64,000 nt of DNA from Blautia sp. An81 (lineage in GTDB: Bacteria > Bacillota > Clostridia > Lachnospirales > Lachnospiraceae): the NCBI RefSeq assembly GCF_002161285.1, contig NZ_NFHH01000002.1:1-64000 (forward strand). The letters run 5' to 3'. The notes under the pieces were generated by a model. It was not told where the DNA came from. It saw only the letters and a program-made list of their open reading frames with translations, and did no database searches. A program made the position numbers and the translations under genes. Shown here in pieces: positions 9,023 to 18,373 of the stretch; positions within the stretch are counted from its first letter, which is position 1; each line of letters opens with the position of its first letter.

Positions 9023-10381
9023 ATGGAAAGCAAAGAAAAGACCATGGATCTGACCACAGGTCATCCATTAAGACAGATTTTAATATTTTCGATACCTCTG
9101 GTGTTCGGTACGATTTTTCAGCAGCTTTACAGTTTTGCAGATACTGTAATTGTAGGACGGTGCCTGGGCTCAGATGCTTTGGCGGCGGTAGGAGCTACAT
9201 CCTCTCTCCACTTTCTCATATTAGGCTTTGTTCAGGGGGCATGTGTAGGCTTCGGCATACCTGTGGCTCAGAGCTACGGAGCTAAGGAACGAGATGAAAT
9301 GTGCCGGTATTTGTGGAATGGGACTTGGATCTGCCTGCTTATCAGTCTGTTTTTGTCTCTTGGTTCTGTTTTGCTGACAGATACTCTTTTGGCGATCATG
9401 AACACGCCGGAAGAGATTTTTTTTATGGCCAGGGCCTATATTGTAATTTTGTTTGCAGGAATATCTGCAAGTGTTCTCTATAATTATTCTGCCAGCGTAA
9501 TGCGGGCAATGGGAGACTCCAGACACCCTTTTTATTTTCTGCTGTTTTCCAGTGTGCTGAATGTAATCCTGGACTATGTTCTCATTGCATTTTTTCATAT
9601 GGGTGTGTCGGGAGCTGCGGCAGCTACGGTGTTCAGTCAGTTTGTCAGCGGAGCCTTAAATGTGTGGTGGATGTTCCGGCGCATGGATATGATACAGGGG
9701 AAAAAGAGCCAGATGAAACCTTCTCTTCCTCATATAAAACGCCTCTGCGTGGTGGGCCTTCCTATGGGTTTTGAGTATTCTGTGTCTGCCATAGGGGCGG
9801 TAATCCTGCAGAATTCCATTAACACCCTGGGAAGCGGAGCAGTGGCGGCCCAGACAGCAGGAGAGAAAATCCGTCAGATGTTTACCCTGCCTATGGAGAG
9901 TGTGGGAATGGCCATTGCCACCTATGCCGGACAGAATTTTGGAGCCGGAAAGCTGAAAAGGATACGGCAGGGAATCAAACAGGGTATGGTGATACAACTG
10001 GTCTACTGTGCCGTAATCTGGGCAGTTTTGCTGGGGATGAATGGGCTGCTGGTACAGATTGTCCTGGGAGAAGCCCAGCCGGAAATCAGTGCAGAGGCCG
10101 GGCGGTATTTGTTTATTGTGAGCTGCCTGTTTATATTCCACGGCTCTTTGATGGTTTTCCGAAATACTCTTCAGGGAATGGGCTACAGCTTTCACGCCAT
10201 TATCTCAGGAGTCTGGGAGCTGGCAGGAAGGAGTCTGGGAGGCTGGCTGGCCGTTCATGGAGCCGGTTTTACAGCGGTCTGCCTGGCAAATCCTCTGGCC
10301 TGGATATTTGCTCTGTGCTACTGTATCTACATGGTGAGATATTTCCTGAGGAAAAACGAAAGAAAACAAAACTTGACTTAA
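9023..10381 (+). CDS. MATE-family efflux transporter
   Basis: A 452-residue inner-membrane antiporter of the multidrug and toxin extrusion family with about twelve hydrophobic segments. The N-terminal LRQILIFSIPLVFGTIFQQL followed by ADTVIVGRCLG is the conserved first helix pair. Length is normal and the frame complete. Substrate cannot be predicted. It is divergent from a LysR gene with an operator-like palindrome between them. It is one of three MATE genes in the window (also 31482 and 37049); these are not close copies of each other. Confidence 0.9.
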   Translation: MESKEKTMDLTTGHPLRQILIFSIPLVFGTIFQQLYSFADTVIVGRCLGSDALAAVGATSSLHFLILGFVQGACVGFGIPVAQSYGAKERDEMCRYLWNGTWICLLISLFLSLGSVLLTDTLLAIMNTPEEIFFMARAYIVILFAGISASVLYNYSASVMRAMGDSRHPFYFLLFSSVLNVILDYVLIAFFHMGVSGAAAATVFSQFVSGALNVWWMFRRMDMIQGKKSQMKPSLPHIKRLCVVGLPMGFEYSVSAIGAVILQNSINTLGSGAVAAQTAGEKIRQMFTLPMESVGMAIATYAGQNFGAGKLKRIRQGIKQGMVIQLVYCAVIWAVLLGMNGLLVQIVLGEAQPEISAEAGRYLFIVSCLFIFHGSLMVFRNTLQGMGYSFHAIISGVWELAGRSLGGWLAVHGAGFTAVCLANPLAWIFALCYCIYMVRYFLRKNERKQNLT

Positions 10382-10424
10382 AAAGCTTATAAGTGCAATA
10401 TTAAGGTACAGGCTAGGAGGGAAT

Positions 10425-11933
10425 ATGAAAGTTATTTATCAGATTTGTGGAAAGATAAGTCTGCTATGCTACATATTTATTCTGTATCAGATATGGCACT
10501 TATGTCAGTTTGGCGGGATCAGAGCTCATTTCATGGTGCTTCTGCCAAGCGGGACTGTGTTTTTGATGAGCTTTGTTTTATGGCTGATTTCCAGGAAATA
10601 CAGGAAAAAAGAGGACGATAACACGCCCATGAAAAGAAAGATTCTGTGGGCAGAGGGAATTGTTGTATCTATTGCCACGGCCTATCTGATCGGCCAGATC
10701 ATCTATACGGGAATTCCTTATAATGGAGCGCTGTCCTGGAAGATAGACCAGCGGCTGAACCAGAAAGAAGTGACCCTGGAGCATGACAATTTTTTTGAGA
10801 ACGGTGTGGAAGGGGTTCTTGCGGATCTGGACGAAGCTTTGGATATGCCGGAAGAGCTTTACATTGTGAATCAGTATCAGATGACTTTTGATGAGACTGG
10901 AAAAATTAAGACGATTTATACGTTTTTATATGGGCAGGATGAGAATGGAAAGACCAATACATACCTTATTGACTATGACGAGAGCAGCGGTCCTAACATA
11001 ACAGTCCGTATTAATGGAAATGCCACAACGGATTATGAGGAGGACAAGAGGCTGGAGCCTATGCTGACCATTCTCCAGAAGGCTCCCTGCGAAGAGGCAG
11101 TAAAGACCTGGGCCCAGGCAGACATAGGAGAAGAGTATGAAATCCTGTATATGGGAAGACGCTCCTTTAACTCAGCCTCAGGACTGGAATATCTGCCGGG
11201 AGATGCAGACGGCGATGGTACAGAAACAGGGACCAGCTCCTTTGGACAGATGTATGAGGAAGGAGAAATCCTGGGATTCGAAGTTTCTCTTCATATACCT
11301 GATGTGGAGTATGTAACACCTGTCCGGTATATAATGGAACCGGAATATATCAGTCCGGAAGCACTGAATGAAGAACAGGAACAGCAGCAGACAGAGACTG
11401 CCAAAGAGGCGGGGACATGGAGTGTAGATAATACAGACGGCACCATGTATTTCTTTTTAGATGAGAAACTGGGCTGGCGGCTGGTTGTGGCAGATGCGGC
11501 GGCTGGCAGCAGATTTTACAAGATGGAAAAGACAGAGGACGGCGGAACTTCCTGGGAAATATGCAATGAAGATCCCTTTGGAGGAGAAATCGGCGTGACG
11601 GAAGGCCTGGTATTCTTTGATGAGAACTTTGGATTTGCAGGCCTTACGGGAGCCTCCCAGTCTTATTCCAGGCTATATATGACCAGGGACGGAGGCGCCA
11701 CCTTTACCCAGGTGCAGCTTCCCATGGATTCAGTTACGGAGCTTCCGGAAAGTGGGAGAGAAGCTGGATTTACGGTCAACGATTATGACTATCTGTCCAT
11801 GCCTGAGGAACAGGACGGGAGTCTAACCATCCTGGCGGTAACAGGGGCCGGAGAACAGGAAGGAATCCTGTTTCAGTCAACAGACCAGGGAGAGACCTGG
11901 TCTTATGGAGGAGTCTCTACAGCTGCTTCCTGA
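10425..11933 (+). CDS. Membrane-anchored protein with BNR/sialidase-type repeats
   Basis: A 502-residue protein with three hydrophobic N-terminal segments (about 8-28, 35-57, 75-97) and a large extracytoplasmic part. The C-terminal half has Asp-box-like repeats (EDGGTSWEI, RDGGATFTQV, TDQGETWSYG) typical of beta-propeller BNR domains. The usual sialidase arginine triad is not apparent, so binding or sensing is likelier than catalysis. It follows the MATE gene by 43 bp with AGGAGGG before the ATG, so the two may be cotranscribed. The specific function is unknown. Confidence 0.6.
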   Translation: MKVIYQICGKISLLCYIFILYQIWHLCQFGGIRAHFMVLLPSGTVFLMSFVLWLISRKYRKKEDDNTPMKRKILWAEGIVVSIATAYLIGQIIYTGIPYNGALSWKIDQRLNQKEVTLEHDNFFENGVEGVLADLDEALDMPEELYIVNQYQMTFDETGKIKTIYTFLYGQDENGKTNTYLIDYDESSGPNITVRINGNATTDYEEDKRLEPMLTILQKAPCEEAVKTWAQADIGEEYEILYMGRRSFNSASGLEYLPGDADGDGTETGTSSFGQMYEEGEILGFEVSLHIPDVEYVTPVRYIMEPEYISPEALNEEQEQQQTETAKEAGTWSVDNTDGTMYFFLDEKLGWRLVVADAAAGSRFYKMEKTEDGGTSWEICNEDPFGGEIGVTEGLVFFDENFGFAGLTGASQSYSRLYMTRDGGATFTQVQLPMDSVTELPESGREAGFTVNDYDYLSMPEEQDGSLTILAVTGAGEQEGILFQSTDQGETWSYGGVSTAAS

Positions 11934-12333
11934 ATTTTAGAAGAGTAGTTCCAGTTTTTTGACGAAAGGTCTTGATGAAGTAGCTTTGACCCTGGAAGCC
12001 GTAGGAGGCGGATATTTCCAGGATGGACAGGTCGGTCTGGATCAGGAGCTGCCGGGCCTTTCGAATCCTCAGGTCAATAATATACTGCATGGGAGAGGTG
12101 CCAATGATGTTCTTGAAACATCGCAGGCAGCTTCTGGGACTTAGTGAGGCGCTGGCCGCAATCTGCTCCAGATGGATTTCTTCTGTGTAATGCATCTGAA
12201 TATAAGAGAGCATATCCAGAACACGGCTGAGCTCCTGTCTGCTGTGGACATGTTCCGGAGGTGTGTCCGGCTTATATTTTTCCCAAAACACACTGTCCTG
12301 GGAACCATACAGCAGAGAAGGAGAAAAGAGAAT
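11917..12333 (-). pseudogene. AraC-family regulator, 5'-truncated (DNA-binding domain only)
   Basis: The surviving product holds the two AraC HTH motifs (LEQIAASASLSPRSCLRCFK; ILEISASYGFQGQSYFIKTF) and a short stretch of linker (ILFSPSLLYG). The N-terminal cupin-like sensing domain is gone. Homology stops at about 12333, exactly where homology to the opposite-strand MFS gene begins, so one deletion removed the divergent promoter region and both 5' ends. No ribosome site precedes the remaining frame. It overlaps the end of the BNR protein gene by 17 bases, tail to tail. Confidence 0.75.
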
Positions 12334-13308
12334 GGATGTATGTGTCCTGGGCAAGGCTGATCAGCCGTTTTGGCACGGGGAAAATAACAGCGGTGAGCAC
12401 TTCCATGACTGCGGCATCCCTTTTAGGATTTTCCTTTTCCGGAAATATCTTTTTCCTGTGCCTCAGTGCAGTTCCTCTGGGACTGGGAGCAGGAGCCATA
12501 GATACGGCATTGAACAATTATGTGGCACTGCATTATAAAGGTACTCACATGAACTTTCTCCACTGCTTTTATGGAGTTGGAATATCATTGAGTCCTTTTC
12601 TCATGTCTTTTGCTCTTTCCGCTACGTCCTGGAGAAATGGATACCGAATGGTATTCTGCTTTCAGGCATGTATAGGGCTGCTGACTATTGTGACCCTTCC
12701 CCTTTGGAAAAAGGTAAATCACCTGCCGGGAGGCCCCAGGGAAGTACAGAGCCGAAATATTGCTTTTCTAAGTCTGATCAGGTCGGCAAAAGTGAGAAAA
12801 TCCTGCCGGGTATTCATAGGCTCCTGTGGAATAGAATATACCTGCGGAGTCTGGGGTGCTACATTTCTTGTAAATGCCAGAGATATGTCCGCTTCTGCCG
12901 CTGCTCTGGACTGGACAGGGAGTGACCCTGGCAGCTATTGTATTGCTTCTCCTGCCTGGAGTAAGCAGCTATCCGGGAATCGGACTGTTTTGCATCGGCC
13001 TGGGAAACGGAGCAGTTTTCCCCAATATGCTTCAGACGACGCCGGAAGATTTTGGCAGGGAAAATTCTCAGGCAGTGATGGGAGTACAGATGGCAGCGTC
13101 CTATATAGGAACTATGCTCCTTCCAGCACTGTTCGGAATGATTGCTCAGTATATAAATGCGGCCCTTTTTCCATTCTATCTGTTGATTTTGTATGGGATC
13201 ATGATAGCGCCGGCGTTTGGTCCCTTGTACGCCGGCGCTAATGGGAAGTCTGGGATTGGAAGTAAGAAAAAGCCCGGAGTGGGCGGCAGAAGGATAGGGG
13301 TATTGTAG
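12334..13308 (+). pseudogene. MFS transporter, 5'-truncated, internally deleted and frameshifted
   Basis: The reading frame resembles FucP-like major facilitator proteins but begins abruptly in the second to third helix (LISRFGTGKITAVS). Recognisable stretches are LGLGAGAIDTALNN and THMNFLHCFYGVG. Near 12905, after ARDMSASAAA, roughly 35 residues are missing and the frame changes; the last helices continue in another frame (GQGVTLAAIVLLLLP) to a stop at 13308. Together with the truncated AraC gene this marks a deletion scar. No functional transporter is expected. Confidence 0.8.
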
Positions 13309-13461
13309 GAAAAAGGTACGAAGCATCTAGATAAACAGCAGTAAAAATTGGACTTTGAAATCCTCGGAAATTGCATTAATTTACACTGTTTACAATCTTA
13401 TAAACTTACCAAAGTATCTTATAAAATTACGATGCCGGCGCATTGACACCCATAATCTGCT

Positions 13462-14073
13462 TTGCTAGACTATAATATAATTAGAGAGCAGGTGGGATTT
13501 AAAAATGAGTTTTTAGAAGAACAATTGAATGCAGCCGGTTTTTTTCAGTACGGTGTTGTAGATACTATGGACATTAATTTTTCGCAAGAAGTACGGGCCA
13601 TGTGTGAGGTAAATACCTGCCGGGAACATGGTAAAACATGGGCATGCCCTCCTGCAGTGGGAACTGTGGATGAATGCAAAAAAAGGATACGGCAATACGA
13701 GAAAATGCTGATTTTTTCAGTAAAATATGACTTAGAGGATTCATTTGATTTTGAAGGAATGATGGAGGGCGCTAAACAATTTAAGAAGGCATGCAGAGCC
13801 TTTGATAAGGCCATAAAACCTTATCTGGAGCACTATCTGATCTTGTCAAATGAAGGCTGTGATTTATGTAAGGAATGTACATATCCTGATGCCCCTTGCC
13901 GCTTTCCTGACCGTGTGCATGGCTCACTAGAAGGAAATGGGATTTTTGTGAACGAAATTGCAAAGCTGGCCCAAGTTAAATATAATAACGGGGCAAATAC
14001 AGTAACCTATTTTGGCGCTTTAGTATGTAATGAAAAGGATTTGAAAGAGCTTGAGAATTTAGAAGTAAAATAG
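13462..14073 (+). CDS. DUF2284 domain protein (putative metal-binding)
   Basis: A cysteine-rich protein of about 200 residues belonging to DUF2284. The conserved cores are visible: CEVNTCREHGKTWACPPAVG near residue 49 and NEGCDLCKECTYP near 132, suggesting a bound metal or cluster. The start is uncertain: TTG 13462 overlaps promoter-like sequence (TTGACA at 13443, TATAAT at 13471), and GTG 13492 is another option. The gene lies directly left of the mobile element. Its biochemical role is not known. Confidence 0.7.
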   Translation: MLDYNIIREQVGFKNEFLEEQLNAAGFFQYGVVDTMDINFSQEVRAMCEVNTCREHGKTWACPPAVGTVDECKKRIRQYEKMLIFSVKYDLEDSFDFEGMMEGAKQFKKACRAFDKAIKPYLEHYLILSNEGCDLCKECTYPDAPCRFPDRVHGSLEGNGIFVNEIAKLAQVKYNNGANTVTYFGALVCNEKDLKELENLEVK

Positions 14074-14100
14074 TAAATAAAAAGATCTCCAATAATACCA

Positions 14101-14116
14101 CCGTTGAGACGGTTGT
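14101..14116. repeat. Left attachment site (attL)
   Basis: CCGTTGAGACGGTTGT. The last 11 bases recur exactly at 25339-25349 in the recombinase gene, and the first 11 recur at 27382-27392. Confidence 0.6.
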
Positions 14117-14414
14117 CTTGCTTTCCAAGGGAGAAATCGACTCGAAGAAAGTACGGGTGGAGTTCTCGTTGGAGGACATGGATATGTCAGGGTTCCAGAA
14201 GGGCGCGACCTATGAGCAGATTAAGGCGTATGTGCTGGAACATACGGGTCTGAAGGTATCTTCCCTGTATATCTCACAGATAAAGCGCAAGTGCGGGTTG
14301 GATGTGGGACAGAACTATAACCTGTCAAAGAAGGAAGATGCAAAAGTGCCGCAGTGTCCGCCGGAGAAGGAAGCGGCGATTATGGAGGCGTTGAAGCATT
14401 TTCAAATGATATAA
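14106..14414 (+). pseudogene. rlmD (rumA) 3'-end fragment at the left end of the element
   Basis: The frame reads VETVVLLSKGEIDSKK onwards for about 103 residues, ending PPEKEAAIMEALKHFQMI. This matches the C-terminal extension found on clostridial RlmD/RumA 23S rRNA uracil methyltransferases. The catalytic part is missing and the sequence upstream is not rlmD. In elements that insert here, the left end normally supplies a replacement 3' end that restores the host gene. Here that piece stands alone, so it is non-functional in this position. A TTG at 14118 opens an ORF but has no clear ribosome site. Confidence 0.7.
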
Positions 14415-14581
14415 CCATTGCATTAAGAAGCGGGTAGTTTAGCTTTGTCTTTTTTCGTAGCTGTGCAATTCACTGTTTCGTGAATTTGTGAACAAAATGT
14501 TGTAAAAAAGTAAAATTAAAGTGCTGTAATATAGGTTAGGTGATGTGGTCAATTAATGACCATTTTATGAGGGAGGAAAAG

Positions 14582-16033
14582 ATGGGAAATGCAATCATAA
14601 AAAAGGATATTTTGCTTGACCTTAGTGTTGGAAATGCTGGATTTGAGTTTTCTACATCGATAGCTGATGCAATGACAAAAGCAGAAGCAGAACTTGTGGT
14701 TTTAAATGAAACCGTAGATTCTATCAAAGGCCTTAAGTCGGATTGTGATAAACTGGATTACATTCTGGCGGCAAGTTCCGGTGCGTTGTGTGGTTTTATT
14801 GACATCTTTTTAGTGGGTAAGCCCGGTGAATCTCCGCTTGGCGATATTACGGATAAATGGTTTGCGGCCAGAACAATGGACTTCGCAAAACTATGTCATC
14901 CAGAGAAAAAGAACTTTGAAAGTCTTGATTCTGCATTAAGATTTTTGGAAAAAGAATTTAAAGTTCCTTATGACCAGACCGGACTCGGCGATGCTGGAAG
15001 GGCCGTTTTTGATTTGACTGCTAAAAACCATCATTTCAAATCGCTGGCGCACAATCCAAGCTTATTAGGGCTGTTCTTCTCTATTCTCGATCAGTTCAGC
15101 AATACATCCCATTTTATTACAGACGGTCAACTTATTTCCTTACAGCAAGCTGATGAAAAATGGGAGCTACAGGGCAGCAATATTCCAAGTAAATTGTTTT
15201 GTGGTTTTGCAAATTGGATAGGCCACCTTATTTCCGATGTATCTGGCTCATCGTCCAGTGCGGCTAAAGGAAATCGTGGTACAGGCCTTCCGTCTCCGTT
15301 ATGGACATGGACTAATGATATTATTGCCATAAAGTCTAAATTGGGCCTTAGAGTGACTGAAACGGACAAGGCTATGAATGAACTGGCATTGAATATCTTT
15401 GACAAAGGTTATGATACCCGTTTTCAGACAGCACAGGCAATACCTGTATTTTTGAATGAGCTATTTGTTAGACTTATCTATGCCATTCGTCGTTTGTTTA
15501 GATATTTTTCTATTACGCCAAAGCCAGAGCGCTCTTTTGCACTTATGTGGAAGACATGTGAGCCGTTTTCAAATGCTACAGTTAAGCGAATGCTGACTGT
15601 TGCGCACGGTACATTCTGCTTGGTAGATGTCGGCGATGCAGTAGGTAGATCGTTTGTGGCTGGTGGAGGAGCATTCAATGCTGTAGAGTTCGTCCTGCGA
15701 CTCAACGTTGTAGGTGTAGGTCGATTTGCTATATCCCTCTATGGTGAGACAAGGAGAGCAATCACATACAATCACGCTAAGAAGGAATCGGATTTTGCAT
15801 CAAGGGAAATCGTTATAGTTACCAATTACATAGAAGGTCTGAAAATACTGGCTCGCCAGTACAATGACAGTCACCTGCTGATGTTTGTCAGTGATTTTGA
15901 AAAAAGCGATGCGTATGTAGAAGCTTTTGGAAAATCTGCAAAATTAGCTGAATTACGTAACGTTCCATCAAATAAAATTTTGAAAACCAAGTCGGATATC
16001 GACAATTACTTTGGAGGAAAAAGAAATGGCTAA
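14582..16033 (+). CDS. Unassigned 483-residue cargo protein, gene 1 of a two-gene module
   Basis: I do not recognise a named domain. The protein is mostly helical, with moderately hydrophobic stretches around residues 60-78 (AASSGALCGFIDIFLVG) and 165-185, and a Ser/Gly-rich loop (DVSGSSSSAAKGNRGTG) near 220. There is no signal peptide. ATG 14582 was chosen because GGAGG lies 6 bases upstream; the frame is open from 14540. It overlaps the next gene by 8 bases, so the two are translationally coupled. As cargo of a mobilizable element, with a membrane-active partner, a role in defence or inter-element conflict is an inference only. Confidence 0.6.
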   Translation: MGNAIIKKDILLDLSVGNAGFEFSTSIADAMTKAEAELVVLNETVDSIKGLKSDCDKLDYILAASSGALCGFIDIFLVGKPGESPLGDITDKWFAARTMDFAKLCHPEKKNFESLDSALRFLEKEFKVPYDQTGLGDAGRAVFDLTAKNHHFKSLAHNPSLLGLFFSILDQFSNTSHFITDGQLISLQQADEKWELQGSNIPSKLFCGFANWIGHLISDVSGSSSSAAKGNRGTGLPSPLWTWTNDIIAIKSKLGLRVTETDKAMNELALNIFDKGYDTRFQTAQAIPVFLNELFVRLIYAIRRLFRYFSITPKPERSFALMWKTCEPFSNATVKRMLTVAHGTFCLVDVGDAVGRSFVAGGGAFNAVEFVLRLNVVGVGRFAISLYGETRRAITYNHAKKESDFASREIVIVTNYIEGLKILARQYNDSHLLMFVSDFEKSDAYVEAFGKSAKLAELRNVPSNKILKTKSDIDNYFGGKRNG

Positions 16034-17135
16034 GAAGTTATCAAAGCTTCAAATGGCGCAGCAAAAAGCTGAAGCTGCTGCGAAGAAAACAAATCAAAGA
16101 ATCAACGAGCTTGGTGGACATACCAGTGCACTGTACACATCACTGACTACGATACAGTCTTTGTTTGACCGTATTCGTAATGTGCCTGAAGAAAATATGC
16201 TAAAGTATGAGAAACTGAAAGCCATCAGAGTGAACTGGAAACAACAGGCTGAGAAAATCGAGCTGGAATATCAAAAGGCAGAGGTAAAGGCTGCTGGTCA
16301 AGGAGCAGCAGGTGTTGGTGCGGGTGTTGCAGTTGTAGCACTCGGTCCTACAGCTGCTATGGGTATTGCGACCACATTTGGTGTGGCTTCTACCGGCACA
16401 GCAATATCTGCTTTAAGTGGTGCAGCAGCGACAAACGCTGCACTGGCTTGGTTAGGTGGAGGTGCTTTGGCTGCTGGTGGCGGTGGAATGGCCGCAGGAA
16501 GTGCATTCTTAGCTCTTGCGGGACCGGTTGGTTGGACGATTGCCGGTATTTCCGTTATGGCAAGCGGTTTAATGTTTTTTAAGACAAAGAGCGATAAGGA
16601 AAGGCTGGAAAATGTATATACGCTTATTAGCAATCGTGATATCAAATCGTATGAGTTGGCTATCGTTGAGTTAAGTGAGCGAATTACAAGAATTATAGAT
16701 GAGTCTGGAAAATTGAATGAGGCCATCGCAAAGATTGAAACATTCGGAACAGACTATGCACAGATGACGGAAGAACAACAATATGAGTTGGGGGCGTATG
16801 TTAATTTGATGGAAGCCTCCACCATGCTGTTGGTTAATCCTATTTTGGGACTTCAGCCGAAGTATACAGAGCAGGACTTTGACAAGCTGTGCGCAGTTGA
16901 AAGCGATTTGTATAAACGCTATTTCAAGACTCACAAAACGATGGTTATTTCTATGGCCAACTTATTATATAAAGTTAAGCTCGATGATAAGGATAAAAAA
17001 TTGCTGGCTAAGTCTTTGAAGAAAAACAAAGAATTTTTAGCTTCCGTGCAGATGACCAAGAAGGAATTGGACGCTGATGATATTTCTATGATTGAAAGAG
17101 CGTTGAATCACCGGTACAAATATAGTACATATTAA
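16026..17135 (+). CDS. Glycine-zipper membrane protein, gene 2 of the two-gene module
   Basis: The 369-residue product has a charged coiled-coil N-terminus (1-85), a long Gly/Ala-rich hydrophobic region (about 90-175) with runs such as LAWLGGGALAAGGGGMAAG and GPVGWTIAGISVMASG, and a helical C-terminal domain. Regions like this occur in proteins that insert helical hairpins into membranes or form pores. ATG 16026 follows GGAGG at 16014-16018 and overlaps the upstream gene. A terminator follows. A sensor plus membrane effector pair is plausible but unproven. Confidence 0.6.
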   Translation: MAKKLSKLQMAQQKAEAAAKKTNQRINELGGHTSALYTSLTTIQSLFDRIRNVPEENMLKYEKLKAIRVNWKQQAEKIELEYQKAEVKAAGQGAAGVGAGVAVVALGPTAAMGIATTFGVASTGTAISALSGAAATNAALAWLGGGALAAGGGGMAAGSAFLALAGPVGWTIAGISVMASGLMFFKTKSDKERLENVYTLISNRDIKSYELAIVELSERITRIIDESGKLNEAIAKIETFGTDYAQMTEEQQYELGAYVNLMEASTMLLVNPILGLQPKYTEQDFDKLCAVESDLYKRYFKTHKTMVISMANLLYKVKLDDKDKKLLAKSLKKNKEFLASVQMTKKELDADDISMIERALNHRYKYSTY

Positions 17136-17147
17136 AAAAGCGAAAAA

Positions 17148-17193
17148 GCGTCTCGCCGCCGGAATCAAAATCCAGTGGTGAGGCGTTTCTGTT
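17148..17193 (+). terminator. Terminator of the two-gene module
   Basis: A 15-bp stem with G-U pairs (17148-17162 with 17172-17186), a 9-base loop and a following T-rich tract, 12 bases after the stop codon of the second gene. Confidence 0.65.
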
Positions 17194-17710
17194 GATAAAT
17201 GCTAGCTTTTCAAACCGGTGAGCTTACTTCATGTTCGGGGAAGACAACCTGACAAACCTAGATGGAGTGGGTAATCGCTATACGAATGTGAGGTGCCGAG
17301 AGGCGTGGCTTCTTTAGATCGGGGTTTACAATAGAGGCGAGTAGCATCCCTGGTGGCAAGGGGATTCCAAAGGGGAACGGCGTTCTCCTTTGTCTGAGGT
17401 GTTCAGAGGGGATAGAGTTCCCCTTTGACCGGAAGAATCCAAAGAAACCGGCGGTTTCGTGGCACACGACTTTCCCCGGAAAGTCTAGTGTGTTATACCT
17501 TTGTGGAGCAGATGGCAGCCGGAATTGTAGCACATCCTGAAAAGTGTGGCCACAGTTGCGGCGTTCTGGCGGGAAAGGTTGCCCCTTGCGGGGCAGCATA
17601 AGCGACAGAAAAAGGCTGGCAGGCGGTGCGGGCAAGCACTGTCTGTCAGCCGTGTCATTTGCGGAACAAAGGTATATCAAAGCCCCCGTCAGCCGCTGCT
17701 TCCCATCGTA
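17194..17710. other. Gene-free region holding oriT and inverted repeats
   Basis: No convincing gene on either strand. Besides oriT it contains AAAGGGGAAC and its complement GTTCCCCTTT (about 17366 and 17417), a strong small hairpin TGCCCC-TTGC-GGGGCA near 17580, and TATACCTTTGT (17494-17504) whose complement recurs near 17666. Such structure fits an origin or regulatory region rather than coding sequence. Confidence 0.6.
17463..17505 (+). promoter_or_regulatory. oriT: oriT of the MobV (pMV158) type
   Basis: The sequence has the parts of the pMV158 oriT in the same order: GCACAC, a perfect hairpin GACTTTCC-CC-GGAAAGTC (17468-17485), then TAGTGTG|TTATAC (17486-17498). TAGTGTG/TTA is the known nick site of the pMV158 relaxase. 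The matching MobV relaxase gene is at 22210. Nicking would be expected between 17492 and 17493. Confidence 0.85.
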
Positions 17711-18373
17711 TCAGAACCACCACGGCAGCTTTCCGCGCAGGCTGTCCATCGCCTCGCCCTCCACCTTCTTTGTCCGGCTCTCGCTGAGATGGAAATGGAG
17801 CGCCGCGCCGATCAGCGGGTGCTCGATTCCATCGGTAAAGCCATAGCGGTACAGCAGATAGGTCTGCTCTCTGGCTGTCAGCTTGTCCAGCGCCGCATAC
17901 AATTCTATCAGCTGCTCTTTTTGGATATAGATTTGCTCCGGCGTTTGGGTGTGAGGGTCGGCTATGGCTTCGATCCGCAGCATCCGTTCATCCTCTGAGA
18001 GAACGTCATCCAGATATACTCTCTGGAAGCCGGGGCCGTCTTTCTTATCCGCCATCCGTTGCTCAAATAAACCGAGGGCGGCGCGGATGCAGTCCGTCAT
18101 GGCGTTGCGGAGCGCCGGTGCTGCATAGGTCAGAAATTTCATGCCCCGTCCGGCATCAAACAAAGGGATCGCGTTCAGCAGGCCGATACTTCCCTCCTGC
18201 ATCAAATCATCCAAATCAATTCCAATATCATTTTCATCCAGCCCCATGTTTCGGTATTGCTCCAGCGCAATTTTTCGGATGAATCCCAGATTCTTTTCCA
18301 GCAGAATGTCACGGGCAGCCGTATCCCCTTTCTGTGCCAGTCTGCACAGCTGCTCATTGCTCCGGGTCGGCAT
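17711..18373 (-). CDS. Sigma-70-like RNA polymerase factor of the mobile element
   Basis: A 220-residue protein with a sigma region 2 (NLGFIRKIALEQY, then DLMQEGSIGLLNAI and FLTYAAPALRNAM) and a region 4-like HTH near the C-terminus (LTAREQTYLLYRYGF). CAGGAGAAG sits 7 bases before the ATG. It overlaps the XRE gene upstream by 20 bases, so the two form an operon read away from the primase. Such small sigma-like factors are common on conjugative and mobilizable elements of Bacillota, where they probably switch transfer genes on. No anti-sigma gene is seen. Confidence 0.75.
   Translation of the reverse strand: MPTRSNEQLCRLAQKGDTAARDILLEKNLGFIRKIALEQYRNMGLDENDIGIDLDDLMQEGSIGLLNAIPLFDAGRGMKFLTYAAPALRNAMTDCIRAALGLFEQRMADKKDGPGFQRVYLDDVLSEDERMLRIEAIADPHTQTPEQIYIQKEQLIELYAALDKLTAREQTYLLYRYGFTDGIEHPLIGAALHFHLSESRTKKVEGEAMDSLRGKLPWWF

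Noticed and set aside
17258-17680. 140-codon minus-strand open frame in the gene-free part of the element
   Set aside because: It runs through the oriT hairpin and several inverted repeats, has biased composition only, and lacks a ribosome site.
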